Shown here: positions 58,601 through 62,172 of the stretch, piece by piece | Position numbering within the stretch: position 1 is the first letter of the stretch | Layout: every line of letters begins with the position of its first letter | Assembly: GCF_918797505.1 (NCBI RefSeq) | Contig: NC_092796.1 | Location: forward strand, 57,008,851-57,072,850 | Source of the DNA: Bemisia tabaci | Taxonomy: Eukaryota > Arthropoda > Insecta > Hemiptera > Aleyrodidae | Direction: 5' to 3' | DNA: 64,000 nucleotides | Translations under genes and position numbers: made by a program | Notes under the pieces: model-generated | Told to the model about the DNA's origin: nothing | Databases searched by the model: none | The model's input: only the letters and a program-made list of their open reading frames with translations

Positions 58601-58810
58601 TTTTATCAGGTTAAAGAAGATTGGAAATACGTAGCAATGGTACTGGATAGACTATTCCTTTGGATATTTACATTAGCAGTGCTCGTCGGCTCGGCTGGCA
58701 TCATCCTCCAAGCACCCACCTTGTACGACGACAGGAGACCTATAGATGTCCAACTTTCCGATATCGCCTCGACAACGTCCAAGCCGCAAGTTACTACCAC
58801 GACTCTATAA
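10315..58810 (+). CDS. nAChRalpha1: Nicotinic acetylcholine receptor alpha subunit, alpha1-like (5' end missing); join of ten exons
   Basis: Subunit of a pentameric acetylcholine-gated cation channel of neuronal plasma membranes. Joined exons: 10315-10359, 12378-12487, 15538-15718, 28320-28435, 30602-30770, 33398-33534, 34729-34875, 40512-40667, 42633-42900, 58610-58810; 1530 bases, 509 codons plus TAA. Seen in fragment numbering: Cys-loop C85/C99 with 13 residues between, loop B WTYDG at 106-110, vicinal C158-C159 (the alpha-subunit hallmark), N-glycosylation sequons at N68 and N169, TM1 about 177-200, GEK linker, TM2 about 208-228, TM3 about 238-263, cytoplasmic loop about 265-450, TM4 about 453-476. 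The TM1-TM3 wording fits insect alpha1 better than alpha2, alpha3 or beta1 by memory. The signal peptide and about 40 N-terminal residues were searched for and not found in 1-10314. The family is the neonicotinoid target. Assignment to the nAChR alpha family is near certain; the alpha1 label is inference. Confidence 0.93.
11394..11566 (+). mobile_element. Family E foldback element, diverged
   Basis: TGGACTGCATTTTGGATTAT at left and CTATTGCAAAATAAAGTCCA at right. Confidence 0.5.
11896..12258 (+). mobile_element. Long hairpin insertion with 15-bp direct repeats
   Basis: Two near-identical inverted arms of ~140 bp (11905-12047 and 12063-12207) around a ~15-nt loop. Direct repeat AGTCTGGAGATTATT at 11896-11910 and 12244-12258. 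The end is 119 bp from the exon 12378-12487. Confidence 0.8.
12378..12487 (+). CDS. nAChRalpha1: nAChR alpha exon (loop D end, loop A)
   Basis: Encodes [16 protein letters not shown] and continues to [11 protein letters not shown], which is loop A of the principal binding face. 110 bases: 36 codons plus two bases of a split Asn codon. Acceptor TTTATTTCAG, donor GTAAGT. A ~300-bp hairpin insertion ends about 136 bases upstream of this exon. Confidence 0.96.
12901..13735 (+). mobile_element. piggyBac-like non-autonomous element
   Basis: 835 bp flanked on both sides by TTAA (12897-12900, 13736-13739). Ends CCCTCTACTGCAT and, inverted, CCCTTTACTGCAT, in keeping with the CCC start of piggyBac termini. 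Four copies of the 16-nt motif GTTGCCATATGGCAAC or one-mismatch versions lie inside. No transposase frame. Confidence 0.8.
13989..14432 (+). mobile_element. MULE-like non-autonomous element
   Basis: 33-bp inverted ends beginning AGAGTCCCTTTATACCCAGA. A second inverted pair lies inside (14092-14116 with 14340-14364). Flanked by the 9-bp direct repeat CTTTGAACT (13980-13988, 14434-14442). Long ends and a 9-bp duplication fit Mutator-like elements; superfamily is inference. Confidence 0.75.
14634..14871 (+). mobile_element. Family I foldback element
   Basis: Left AAAAGAGAACCAAGAAAATT, right GGATTTCTCTTGGTTCCTTT, inner GATTGTGCAACTT / AACTTGCACAATC. Body shared with the 17451 copy (GATCATCTGAACAAGTTT). 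Confidence 0.65.
15538..15718 (+). CDS. nAChRalpha1: nAChR alpha exon (Cys-loop, loops E and B)
   Basis: 181 bases: one base finishing the Asn codon, then 60 codons, ending in phase 0. Contains [19 protein letters not shown] with an N-glycosylation sequon (NYT), the Cys-loop [15 protein letters not shown] and loop [11 protein letters not shown]. The loop-B Tyr codon is TAC at 15704-15706. As I recall it, substitution of the equivalent Tyr by Ser (called Y151S in brown planthopper) is linked to imidacloprid insensitivity; here the ordinary Tyr is present. Acceptor TCTCTAG, donor GTAAAT. Confidence 0.97.
15883..16162 (+). mobile_element. Family D MITE
   Basis: TA-flanked; ends TCGATGACCAAAGTGCAAAA and GTTTTGCACTTTAGCCATCG are complementary. 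Begins 165 bp after an nAChR exon. Confidence 0.75.
16261..16400 (+). mobile_element. Family A hAT-like MITE
   Basis: Left end CAGTGGCGTGGCG, diverged right end. Flanked by the perfect 8-bp duplication GTTATCCG (16253-16260 and 16401-16408). Confidence 0.85.
16848..17102 (+). mobile_element. Family B foldback element
   Basis: TGCCGTGCTAAGGAATAACG start and a CCTAGCACGACGG end, ~255 bp. Confidence 0.8.
17451..17645 (+). mobile_element. Family I foldback element
   Basis: Left TTTAAGAGCATTCCAATGCC, right CATTGAAATGCTCTTAGTTC; shares its body with the copy at 14634. Confidence 0.6.
17960..18520 (+). repeat. Three-copy tandem array, 182-bp unit
   Basis: The marker CACTAATGTGTGATCAA starts at 17984, 18166 and 18348, a spacing of exactly 182 twice. 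Units two and three differ at few positions; unit one is more diverged. Confidence 0.9.
18725..19035 (-). repeat. Two inverted partial copies of the 182-bp unit
   Basis: CCTTCACGCTATG and GAGGAATCCGAATCTGAGCT (18750-18845) and GAGGAATCCGAATCTGAACT (18935-19022) are complementary to parts of the 182-bp unit upstream. Confidence 0.75.
19060..19650 (+). repeat. Degenerate tandem array, ~130-140-bp unit
   Basis: TCGAATTTTTAGTC recurs at 19153, 19291, 19431 and 19561, and AAGATGGCGGACGTGG recurs between them. Spacing 130-140. Reading frames inside are repeats of the unit. Confidence 0.85.
19797..20000 (+). repeat. Polypyrimidine tract
   Basis: About 200 bases almost entirely C and T, with a run of nine C near 19810. 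Produces long spurious frames (Phe/Pro/Ser-rich on +, Lys/Glu/Arg-rich on -). A weaker related tract is at 53655-53740. Confidence 0.9.
20690..20780 (+). mobile_element. tRNA-like SINE fragment
   Basis: GCGAGTGGCTAGCGCATTGA resembles a box A region and CCTGATTCAATCAGG a degraded box B about 45 bases later. Not an intact tRNA. Shares AATTGCGAGTGGCTA-like text with the 53.8-kb element. Confidence 0.4.
21123..21362 (+). mobile_element. Family B foldback element, diverged
   Basis: Left end CTGACGTGCTAAAGAAGAAC, right end CATACGGCGCACGG; body matches the family. Confidence 0.7.
22638..23165 (+). repeat. Three-copy tandem array, ~177-bp unit
   Basis: AATCAATGTTTTTAGTA-like markers start at 22641, 22818 and 22994 (spacing 177 and 176). 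Each unit has TTTTCATCACT and AAAATTGCCC. Different sequence from the 182-bp array in the same intron. Confidence 0.9.
23212..23244 (+). mobile_element. Family B right-end remnant
   Basis: CGTTCTCCCTTAGCACGGCA matches only the right terminus of the family. Confidence 0.5.
23611..23870 (+). mobile_element. Family B foldback element
   Basis: Diverged left end (CCCTAAAGAAAAAGGTCGTA) and right end TTCTTCCTTAACGCGG around a typical body. Confidence 0.7.
25043..25208 (+). mobile_element. Family A hAT-like MITE
   Basis: 166 bp, palindromic, ends CAGTGGCG / CTACTG. Flanked by the perfect 8-bp duplication CAATGCAG (25035-25042 and 25209-25216). Confidence 0.92.
25675..25775 (+). repeat. CT-rich simple repeat
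   Basis: TTCTCTCTCTTTCTCTTTCT and similar runs for ~100 bases. Confidence 0.85.
26317..26593 (+). mobile_element. 277-bp foldback
   Basis: Arms meet near 26456. Each contains CTGATGATGGCAGCGAAGCC or its complement and a GAAAAAAACGAAC-like run. Almost no loop. Confidence 0.8.
28320..28435 (+). CDS. nAChRalpha1: nAChR alpha exon (loop F region)
   Basis: 116 bases, 38 codons plus two bases of a split Arg codon. Begins [15 protein letters not shown] and ends [15 protein letters not shown]. This is the beta8-beta9 linker and the start of strand beta9 leading to loop C. Acceptor TTGTCTTCAG, donor GTAAGT. The preceding intron is 12.6 kb. Confidence 0.97.
28740..28862 (+). mobile_element. Family C ~120-bp foldback, diverged
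   Basis: Arms CGTCGCCCGGCTGACAAAAG and CCCCTATGTCAGGAAGC around GATGAGCCCGGAAAAGCATT. Confidence 0.55.
29335..29500 (+). mobile_element. Family A hAT-like MITE
   Basis: 166 bp with both ends (CAGTGGCGTGGCG / CGCCACTG). Flanks TATTTAAT and TATTCCAT match at six of eight positions. Confidence 0.85.
30602..30770 (+). CDS. nAChRalpha1: nAChR alpha exon (loop C, TM1)
   Basis: 169 bases: the last base of the Arg codon, then 56 codons, phase 0 end. Starts [14 protein letters not shown] with the adjacent cysteines that define alpha subunits, then FNITMRRK with a glycosylation sequon, then TM1 ending [12 protein letters not shown]. The GEK motif ends at the splice site, as in other family members. 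Acceptor CTTTGTTGCAG, donor GTAAGT. The open frame runs on into the intron, but that extension is not coding. Confidence 0.97.
32135..32280 (+). mobile_element. Family D MITE, left part
   Basis: TCGGTGACCGAAGTGCGAAA and GACGTTGCAGACTTCCTGTC match the family; right end not found. Confidence 0.6.
32320..32430 (+). repeat. Cluster of four GC-rich mini-hairpins
   Basis: Stems 32326-32344 (8 bp, loop TTT), 32361-32371 (4 bp, loop TGC), 32385-32403 (8 bp, loop TAC) and 32409-32425 (7 bp, loop TCC), all perfect, all with 3-nt loops, in AT-rich intron DNA. Function unknown. Confidence 0.85.
33190..33271 (+). mobile_element. Family D MITE, right end
   Basis: ATACGTGGTTTCGCACTTGA then GCCATCGA; only the right end is present. 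Confidence 0.55.
33398..33534 (+). CDS. nAChRalpha1: nAChR alpha exon (pore helix TM2, start of TM3)
   Basis: 137 bases, 45 codons plus two bases of a split Ser codon. Encodes the pore-lining helix [20 protein letters not shown], the TM2-TM3 linker [14 protein letters not shown] and the first half of TM3. The Glu after LLLA sits at the outer charged ring of TM2. Acceptor TATTTTTTCAG, donor GTAATA. Confidence 0.97.
33833..33970 (+). mobile_element. Family E foldback element
   Basis: Starts GGACTGCATTTTGCAATGAG; right arm GTAGTTGCTTATTGCAAAAT. Confidence 0.7.
34041..34158 (+). mobile_element. Family E element, right arm incomplete
   Basis: Starts AGACTGCATTTGCAATTAAA; shares AACTAATGGTACATACATG with the 2828 copy; stops inside the right arm. 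Confidence 0.65.
34291..34427 (+). mobile_element. Family E foldback element, well preserved
   Basis: 137 bp, arms GGACTGCATTTTGCAATTTG and AAATTGCGAAATGCAGTCC. Confidence 0.8.
34729..34875 (+). CDS. nAChRalpha1: nAChR alpha exon (TM3 end, start of cytoplasmic loop)
   Basis: 147 bases: one base finishing Ser, 48 codons, and two bases (GG) of a split Gly codon. Encodes [20 protein letters not shown] then [20 protein letters not shown] and PHYPVDKR. The HFRSP..H.MAPWV block after TM3 is a family signature. It is distinctly GC-richer than its surroundings. Acceptor TTCTGTTTCAG, donor GTGAGT. Confidence 0.96.
35258..35492 (+). mobile_element. 235-bp foldback
   Basis: Arms carry TGTGCGACAACTCTTGGATG and its complement; centre near ATCCTAGGAT. 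Ends CCGAAAAAAAAAAG / CTTTTTTTCTTCGG. Confidence 0.78.
37379..37629 (+). mobile_element. Family B foldback element
   Basis: CTGCCGTGCTAAGGAAAAAC start; right end CGGCGTTCTTGCTTAGGACG. Second copy lies ~350 bp downstream. Confidence 0.8.
37974..38214 (+). mobile_element. Family B foldback element
   Basis: CTGCCGTGCTAAGGAAAAAC start and CTTCCTTAGCAGGGCAG end. It abuts the next element (38217) with only two bases between. Confidence 0.8.
38217..38564 (+). mobile_element. MITE with CAGTGTTCGAAACTC ends
   Basis: 348 bp, inverted ends CAGTGTTCGAAACTC / GAGTTTCGAACACTG. Inside, TTTTTAGGCGCC and TTTTTAGGGGCC motifs repeat. The CAGTG end is hAT-like, but no matching 8-bp flanks are visible. Confidence 0.7.
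38861..39380 (+). repeat. 520-bp inverted repeat (two ~235-bp arms)
   Basis: 38861-39096 is complementary to 39144-39380 with few differences; ~47-nt spacer. Arms start GCACGGCAAAGGAGCCGCGT. Related sequence at 7603-7865 and 47735-48230. Confidence 0.85.
39786..40345 (+). mobile_element. Family G element
   Basis: Complementary ends CCAGTGGACAAGGTACAAAC and TTAGTACCTTGTCCACCGG, ~555 bp, AT-rich, no long frame. Ends ~165 bp before an nAChR exon. Confidence 0.7.
40512..40667 (+). CDS. nAChRalpha1: nAChR alpha exon (cytoplasmic loop, variable part)
   Basis: 156 bases: one base finishing Gly, 51 codons, two bases of a split Arg codon. Contains [19 protein letters not shown], which resembles the RTCNG-ELRD block of insect alpha1 cytoplasmic loops, then a Pro/Ala-rich stretch. 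Chosen because the frame is kept on both sides and the sites (ACTTCTGTGCAG acceptor, GTAAAG donor) fit. A second AG at 40529-40530 would break the frame. The loop is poorly conserved, so this is slightly less certain than its neighbours. Confidence 0.85.
40765..40880 (+). mobile_element. Family C ~120-bp foldback
   Basis: Arms TCGTCGCCCCTCCGACATA and CCCTAACGACAAAGGAGGGA; centre GAATTCATGCTTTCTGGGGC. Confidence 0.65.
41079..41137 (+). repeat. Perfect 18-bp stem hairpin
   Basis: ACACTATTTTGAGGGGAA (41079-41096) pairs exactly with 41120-41137; 23-nt loop. Confidence 0.8.
41634..41848 (+). mobile_element. Family F TA-flanked element
   Basis: CAGGGTGATCCAAAGTCCCG start, CATTTCAATCACCCTG end, flanked by TA; 215 bp. 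Confidence 0.78.
41993..42240 (+). mobile_element. Family H element
   Basis: Left GAGGGGTTTGGAGGACAAGG, right ACCTTGTTCTTCAAGCCCTG, with AGTGCGGTTTTT / AAAAACTGCACT just inside. ~248 bp. Confidence 0.72.
42253..42482 (+). mobile_element. Family B foldback element, ends eroded
   Basis: Body and inner ends (AAGAACGCCATATGAGCATT, CTCATACGGCGTTTTCCC) match; outer ends changed. Lies 150 bp before an nAChR exon. Confidence 0.7.
42633..42900 (+). CDS. nAChRalpha1: nAChR alpha exon (cytoplasmic loop, pre-TM4 helix)
   Basis: 268 bases: one base finishing Arg, then 89 codons, phase 0 end. Begins [19 protein letters not shown], a Ser/Pro-rich low-order region follows, and it ends [20 protein letters not shown] then EEDSTK, the amphipathic helix before TM4. 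The sequence is markedly GC-richer than the flanks. Acceptor TGTTTGGCAG, donor GTAAAC. A family B element ends about 150 bases upstream. Confidence 0.93.
43002..43825 (+). mobile_element. Family G element interrupted by a family A MITE
   Basis: Left AATGGACCAGTAGACAAGG, right CATCTACTGGTCCATT. Removing the nested hAT-like insertion leaves about 650 bp, similar to the other copies. Confidence 0.7.
43267..43430 (+). mobile_element. Family A hAT-like MITE nested in a family G element
   Basis: 164 bp, near-perfect foldback centred on GGTGTTCGCAGCGAACACC. Perfect 8-bp duplication GTCTATTC on both sides (43259-43266, 43431-43438). Confidence 0.93.
44049..44162 (+). mobile_element. Family C ~120-bp foldback
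   Basis: Arms GTCGCTGTTCTGACATAAGG and CCCTTACGGCAGAGGAGCGA; AAAAAAGCATGGAGTCATAT in the loop. Confidence 0.65.
44735..45010 (+). repeat. Four-copy tandem array, ~79-bp unit
   Basis: GTATTCATGCAGT marks units at 44761, 44840, 44905 and 44983 (spacing 79, 65, 78). Units include GACGCAATGC and TTGTAGGCGCT. Related to the 59.35-kb array. Confidence 0.85.
46160..46385 (+). repeat. Two-copy tandem duplication, ~131 bp apart
   Basis: 46160-46255 and 46291-46383 share CCTTCAAT, a TGACT..GTCGTG block, TATCACAATTT-like text and TGAAG.CG endings, about 70-75% alike by eye. Confidence 0.6.
47735..48230 (-). repeat. Dispersed repeat related to the 38861 palindrome
   Basis: Shares CTGCGTGGATTACGGCGCAG and downstream TTGACCTGGCTTAGGC with the 38.8-39.5 kb region. 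The left part matches 7603-7865 inverted. Confidence 0.7.
49128..49377 (+). mobile_element. Family B foldback element
   Basis: CTGCCGTTCTCAGGAAGAAC start, TTTTTCCTTTGCACGGC end, 250 bp. Confidence 0.78.
50366..50529 (+). mobile_element. Family A hAT-like MITE
   Basis: 164 bp, body partly inverted relative to other copies. Flanks GTTCAAAG / GTTCAAAA, seven of eight matching. Confidence 0.9.
51000..51085 (-). mobile_element. tRNA-like (SINE or tRNA pseudogene)
   Basis: On the minus strand TTGGCCTAGTGATCAG (box A-like) and AGTTTCGAATCTCGG (box B-like) lie about 35 bases apart. No full cloverleaf. Confidence 0.5.
51628..51853 (+). mobile_element. 226-bp foldback with CACTGGAAAAAA ends
   Basis: Ends CACTGGAAAAAAAGACACAT and its complement; arms carry TTGGATCTGGAGTCCAG and TACTCTTGATTCAATCGGAT. 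The short frames in it on both strands are mirror images. Confidence 0.8.
52006..52215 (-). CDS. Small reading frame with signal-peptide-like start (uncertain)
   Basis: 69 codons starting at the ATG at 52215-52213. The start is [20 protein letters not shown], then [20 protein letters not shown]. Basic residues, a hydrophobic run and small residues before TLPNQ look like a cleavable secretion signal; the remainder is Lys/Tyr-rich and could form an amphipathic helix. The frame stays open upstream for 70 more codons with no secretory character, so the inner ATG is preferred. It lies inside the 15.7-kb nAChR intron on the opposite strand. No family recognised, and it may be a chance frame. Confidence 0.22.
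   Translation of the reverse strand: MKRKSNQIMHMVVLLGLCSLAATLPNQEMKIKCFKWEYSQLYHKIYKNLQDLISKIRTKGANVGTISHR
53098..53161 (+). repeat. Perfect 15-bp stem hairpin
   Basis: CCATTCTGACATGAG pairs with CTCATGTCAGAATGG across a 34-nt loop. Confidence 0.75.
53825..53895 (-). mobile_element. tRNA-derived SINE head
   Basis: On the minus strand GCGAGTGGCTAAAGCGTATT is a box A match and CCGGGTTTGATCCCGG a box B match with proper spacing. No acceptor-stem pairing for a working tRNA. Confidence 0.55.
54260..54454 (+). mobile_element. Family F element
   Basis: CAGGGTGATTCAAAAGTCCC start, ACTACATCACCCTA end; contains GAACTTTTGGGATC-like internal sequence shared with the 41634 copy. Confidence 0.72.
54887..55005 (+). 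mobile_element. Short foldback related to family B ends
   Basis: Arms CTGCCGTGTTCCGTGTAAGT and CTTACGGTTCTTTTCCGTAA followed by CACGGCGG, with an inner GAGCC...GGCTC stem. About 120 bp, lacks the usual family B body. Confidence 0.55.
55077..55241 (+). mobile_element. Family A hAT-like MITE, near-perfect palindrome
   Basis: 165 bp; the two halves are almost exactly complementary over about 80 bp. Perfect 8-bp duplication ACGTTCGG (55069-55076, 55242-55249). Looks like the youngest copy in the window. Confidence 0.94.
56425..56497 (+). mobile_element. Family D MITE, right end
   Basis: TTAAACACCGCAGTAGAGAT and GTTTTTGCACTTTGGCCATC match the right end of the family. Confidence 0.5.
56571..57002 (+). 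mobile_element. 432-bp foldback
   Basis: Arms of ~120 bp (56571-56695 and 56882-57002) share GGACGTTTCGGGCCAATTAC and GCTAAGGAGACATAAAA with their complements; a non-palindromic middle lies between. Confidence 0.8.
57601..57765 (+). mobile_element. Family A hAT-like MITE
   Basis: 165 bp with ends CAGTGGCATGGCG and CGCCACTG and a diverged centre. No clear target duplication. Confidence 0.85.
58255..58439 (+). mobile_element. 185-bp element with perfect 23-bp inverted ends
   Basis: 58255-58277 (starting TGGACGTATTTCTATCAAAC) is the exact complement of 58417-58439. The interior is GC-richer than its flanks. It ends 170 bp before the last coding exon. Confidence 0.8.
58610..58810 (+). CDS. nAChRalpha1: nAChR alpha last coding exon (TM4, C-terminus, stop)
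   Basis: 66 codons and TAA. Begins [20 protein letters not shown], which is the pre-TM4 helix and TM4, continues to [20 protein letters not shown] and ends in a Ser/Thr-rich tail. The short extracellular C-terminus is typical for the family. Acceptor is TTCTTTTATCAG. It is separated from the previous exon by a 15.7-kb intron and preceded at about 170 bases by a small inverted-repeat element. Confidence 0.96.
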   Translation, partial: VKEDWKYVAMVLDRLFLWIFTLAVLVGSAGIILQAPTLYDDRRPIDVQLSDIASTTSKPQVTTTTL

Positions 58811-59242
58811 TCTCACTCTCTACAACTAATTCCGTTTTTTAATTCCTTCGTCGAATCCTTCTTCCTCTCAATTTCAAGTGAGTACTTCTACCGACGGATT
58901 GCCTCAAGGTAAGTGAAACGCAGGCACGCTCTTACCGACCCCTTTGACCCGAAACGTAGCTTTTCGTTCTTACCACCAGAATCGCGGCGGGAGATTGGAA
59001 TTTCAAATATTTTGTAGTCGCAGCCCGACAGAGCTCACGGGAGAATTTCATGAGCCACCCTGAGCCTCCGCAGCGCGCATGGCAAACGACCCGCCTTTCC
59101 ATTATTACACTTCATCTAGAGTTGAGAGTTCACTAATTACTTCACGCGACCAGTGTGTAATTTAAAAAAAAAAAAATTTAAAAAAAAAAGTTACATGATA
59201 TACGATTTTCTCCGCCAAGGAGCTTTCCCCGCAAGAAATCGG

Positions 59243-59285
59243 CCACCACCCGCCCCGCCCGCCCGCCCGCCCGCCCGCCCGCCGG
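59243..59285 (+). repeat. (CCCG)n microsatellite
   Basis: About eight CCCG units in a GC-rich island. Confidence 0.9.
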
Positions 59286-59329
59286 GAGAGCCGCGGCGTG
59301 CTAACAGCGCGAAACCGCGCACTGACGCC

Positions 59330-59500
59330 TACAAACCTAAAGGGCTGCATCACGCATTGCGCAATGCTTGAAGTATCCCCTTAGGTTTGTAGGCGTCGGT
59401 GCACGCATTGCGCAATGCTTGAAGTATCCCCTTAGGTTTGTAGGCGTCGGTGCACGCATTGCGCAATGCTTGAAGTATCCCCTCAGGTTTGTAGGCGTTG
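59330..59500 (+). repeat. Three-copy tandem array, 51-bp unit
   Basis: CACGCATTGCGCAATGCTTG begins at 59351, 59402 and 59453, exactly 51 apart, and units are almost identical. Each contains GTTTGTAGGCGTCGGTG. Confidence 0.93.
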
Positions 59501-59504
59501 GTGC

Positions 59505-59735
59505 GAGTTTCGAGATGACAGCACGCCGCGCCGCAGCGTGCCATAATAATCGAACTATATCGTGTTTGCAGGCGTCTGGGTGCACGCGTTAAACGCAATC
59601 CGCGGCGGTCGTGCACGGGTTTACGCAATTCCTGAAAAATCCTCTAGGTTTGTAGGCGTCGGTGCGCGTTTTGAGCTGGCAGCACGCCGCGCCGCAGCGT
59701 GCCATAATAATCGAAATATATCGTGTTTGTAATTG
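59505..59735 (+). repeat. Direct repeat pair, 161 bp apart
   Basis: GCACGCCGCGCCGCAGCGTG followed by CCATAATAATCGAA occurs at about 59521 and 59682. The second is preceded by a further GTTTGTAGGCGTCGGTG. Confidence 0.85.
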
Positions 59736-60078
59736 TGGAATTTATAGGTCAGGGCATTAAAATGTAGGCAATTTAACATCCAATTTGAAATTAGCGACTC
59801 AAAAAACATCTCTAACGAAACTTTCGTGATCTTTCCGTCATTATCCGACTTATTTCTTCCTATTCTTGAGTTTTGGATAATAGTGCGGGGCGAGTGGGCG
59901 GCGGCTCATGAAATTCTCTCTCGTGCTCAACCGGTCGCAGCCAGGAAAAAATATGACCACCTGCTGTAGATAAAAATAAATAAATTCAGTGCAAACGAAT
60001 TCGCTAATTAGGATGAAAATTCATTTTCTTTCAGTGAGGTGACTATTTGCTCATTTTCATCAACAGCAGAAGGTTATA

Positions 60079-60331
60079 TCGACGGTGTAAGTCGGCAATC
60101 ACATAACTCGGTTTGCGACGTCGCAGACTTCTGTCATACTTTATTTTTTAAACGGAAAACTACTTAACGGCAATTCTTTAAAACTGTCGTGATTTTTCTC
60201 CTCTGTGCAAAGAAAATTCTGCATAAACTTCAAGGAATGATGTCAATTTGTTCTCCTTTAAAAAATAACATAGAGGCGGAGATTTTCAGACACCGCAAAC
60301 GAGTTATGAGATTGCCGACTTACACCGTCGA
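60079..60331 (+). mobile_element. Family D TA-flanked MITE, full length
   Basis: 253 bp between TA dinucleotides. Ends TCGACGGTGTAAGTCGGCAA and its complement; the body shares GACGTCGCAGACTT and TTCAAGGAATGAT with the 4967 copy. The inner arm of the end differs from other copies. Confidence 0.85.
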
Positions 60332-61931
60332 TATTTGTTTTCGGCAATTACAAAATTTTTGAAATTTAAATCTCCCGCCCCGACTCTGGAGGCGGGGAAG
60401 AAAGGCTGCATTTCGGCAAAAGGGATCGCCAAGAGCGCACCAACACCAACGTTCCATTTACCTTGAGATTGTGATTGCCTTTATAATTTAAGATTCCAAT
60501 CATGAACAATTTCAGATCAAGCATTCAAATATTCTTTAAGATTCACTTGTAACATTTTTCGGTGAACATAAAAACGCTATGGACAATACTTCCATAGGCC
60601 TATTATTATCGACGTGATATGGAAAGGAAAATTCTACATGAGAAAAAAGGCTGCTTCACGGAGAGAGGTTTGCCAAGTGTTTCTGTGTGAGAGATTGCAG
60701 AGAACTTCAAATTAGTTAAAATACTAATGAAAATAATGCTGAAAAACAAATAAAGTACACTTAAATCAAGAATAAAATCGGCAAAATTTAAAACACTCAA
60801 AACATTCCTTCCTTAATATTTAAGTCGCAGTATCACCGCTGAATAGGGAGGTCAGCGAACTCTCTGAAACGACGTCGAGGGACGAAAATTAAGTGAGGAA
60901 AGTTTCTGAATTTTTTAAATTTTAGCGATTTTATTCTTGACTCAAATTAGTGATCAAGTCACCACAGCGGTATCGAGAAATTATAAAGCATTCCAAACTT
61001 TGACAGAGAAATAGAAAAAGGTATCTTTCTTGAAAACCTCTGTTCTTAAAAAAAAACATAAGCTATGGAAATTAAACAGCGTTTCACATTTCCTGAAAGT
61101 ATAAAATTGTGTAGGGAGCACGTCACTTGAGGAAAAGCTTTTAAAGAACCTTTATGAGTGTGTGGAAACGAAATTGATGAATGACCCCGTAAAAACCTCC
61201 TACCGCAAACCAACCTACCGCTATTTTCTCCACCGAATTTTTTATTAAAAGCCTCGCAAGATTGCCAAGTATAGCACAGTAAATTATTTTTATTCGTCCC
61301 TCTACTTTTGACGTTAAATTTCTCGATCAAGTATGATTACGATTTCTGCAATTCTTAATTTTTAATCATCAGAATATTGATAACTTGAATGAATATCTCC
61401 TGAGAAGTATACCAGAAATCTTATTTTTTATTTTACAAAAAACATGTCAGCATGAGCCACCAAACATTACTTTAGTTATTAACAACGTAGGAATTTACAA
61501 TTTGATGAAGATGCCTGCCTATTAGCTAATTAATTCATCACTTAGATCTAGTTGCATGGCACGTTTTCCGGCCAATGGTGTACAGAACTACTGTCTTGTT
61601 GCGATTAAGATTATAAAATCAACTATCCACTAATGGAGATATAAGTTGTAGGTACCTAGACGTTTTACATACGTCATTTTCATTCACATATAATGTTTGT
61701 ATTAATTTTGTCTTCGTTTTTGTTACAGAACTCAGCCACTCGCTTTTTGTTACAGCAGCAACAAATTCACAATTCACGTTTCCAACCATTATTGTTTTCA
61801 CGTAAAAGGAACAGTTTTTAATGTGGAGGCATTGTTGTAATGTTTATTCCAAAGAATATATGTCATATAGTGATGGGAAAACGATTTCCAGGACCAAAAT
61901 GTACTCCAAATTTCATGAAAGAAGTACATTT

Positions 61932-62172
61932 GAGGGGCTTGGAGGACACAGCGCACTAGTGCAGTTTTAGCCATTTCGAGAAATACGTGTTTGAAGTTTC
62001 GAAATTACGTAAATCCCTATGGTGGAGAGAGGGTTCAAACTGTCTTTTTGATGCTTAAAAATTGGAATTTGCACAGAATATGCATTAAGACTAGTTTTAC
62101 TTGAAATCATTAAGTCTCGATTTTCTTTAAAAAAAAAAACTGTACCTATTCCCCTTGTCCACCAAGCCCCTC
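61932..62172 (+). mobile_element. Family H element
   Basis: Left GAGGGGCTTGGAGGACACAG, right CCCCTTGTCCACCAAGCCCC; inner AGTGCAGTTTT / AAAAACTGTAC. ~241 bp. Confidence 0.75.

Larger units (their letters stand above)
42901..58609 (+). other. Large intron (15709 bp) before the last coding exon
   Basis: GTAAAC..ATCAG. Holds family G with a nested family A copy, family C, a ~79-bp array, a ~131-bp duplication, the 47.5-48.25 kb relative of the palindromic element, families B, A and F, SINE-like fragments, two foldbacks and the TGGACGTATTTC element. Stretches 45000-46150, 46400-47500, 48260-49120, 49400-50350, 51860-53080 and 55260-56420 show nothing I recognise, apart from the small frame at 52006-52215. 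Confidence 0.88.
58811..59985 (+). other. Probable 3' UTR and polyadenylation region
   Basis: No canonical AATAAA is close after the stop codon. Overlapping AATAAA hexamers occur at 59975-59984, which would give a UTR of about 1.17 kb running through the GC-rich array. A consensus splice donor (CAAG then GTAAGTGA, at 58909) lies 99 bases after the stop, so the UTR may instead be spliced. Both readings are inference. Confidence 0.3.

Noticed and set aside
59337..59628. Repeat-containing frames on both strands
   Set aside because: The 51-bp array is a multiple of three, so open frames persist in every unit without coding.
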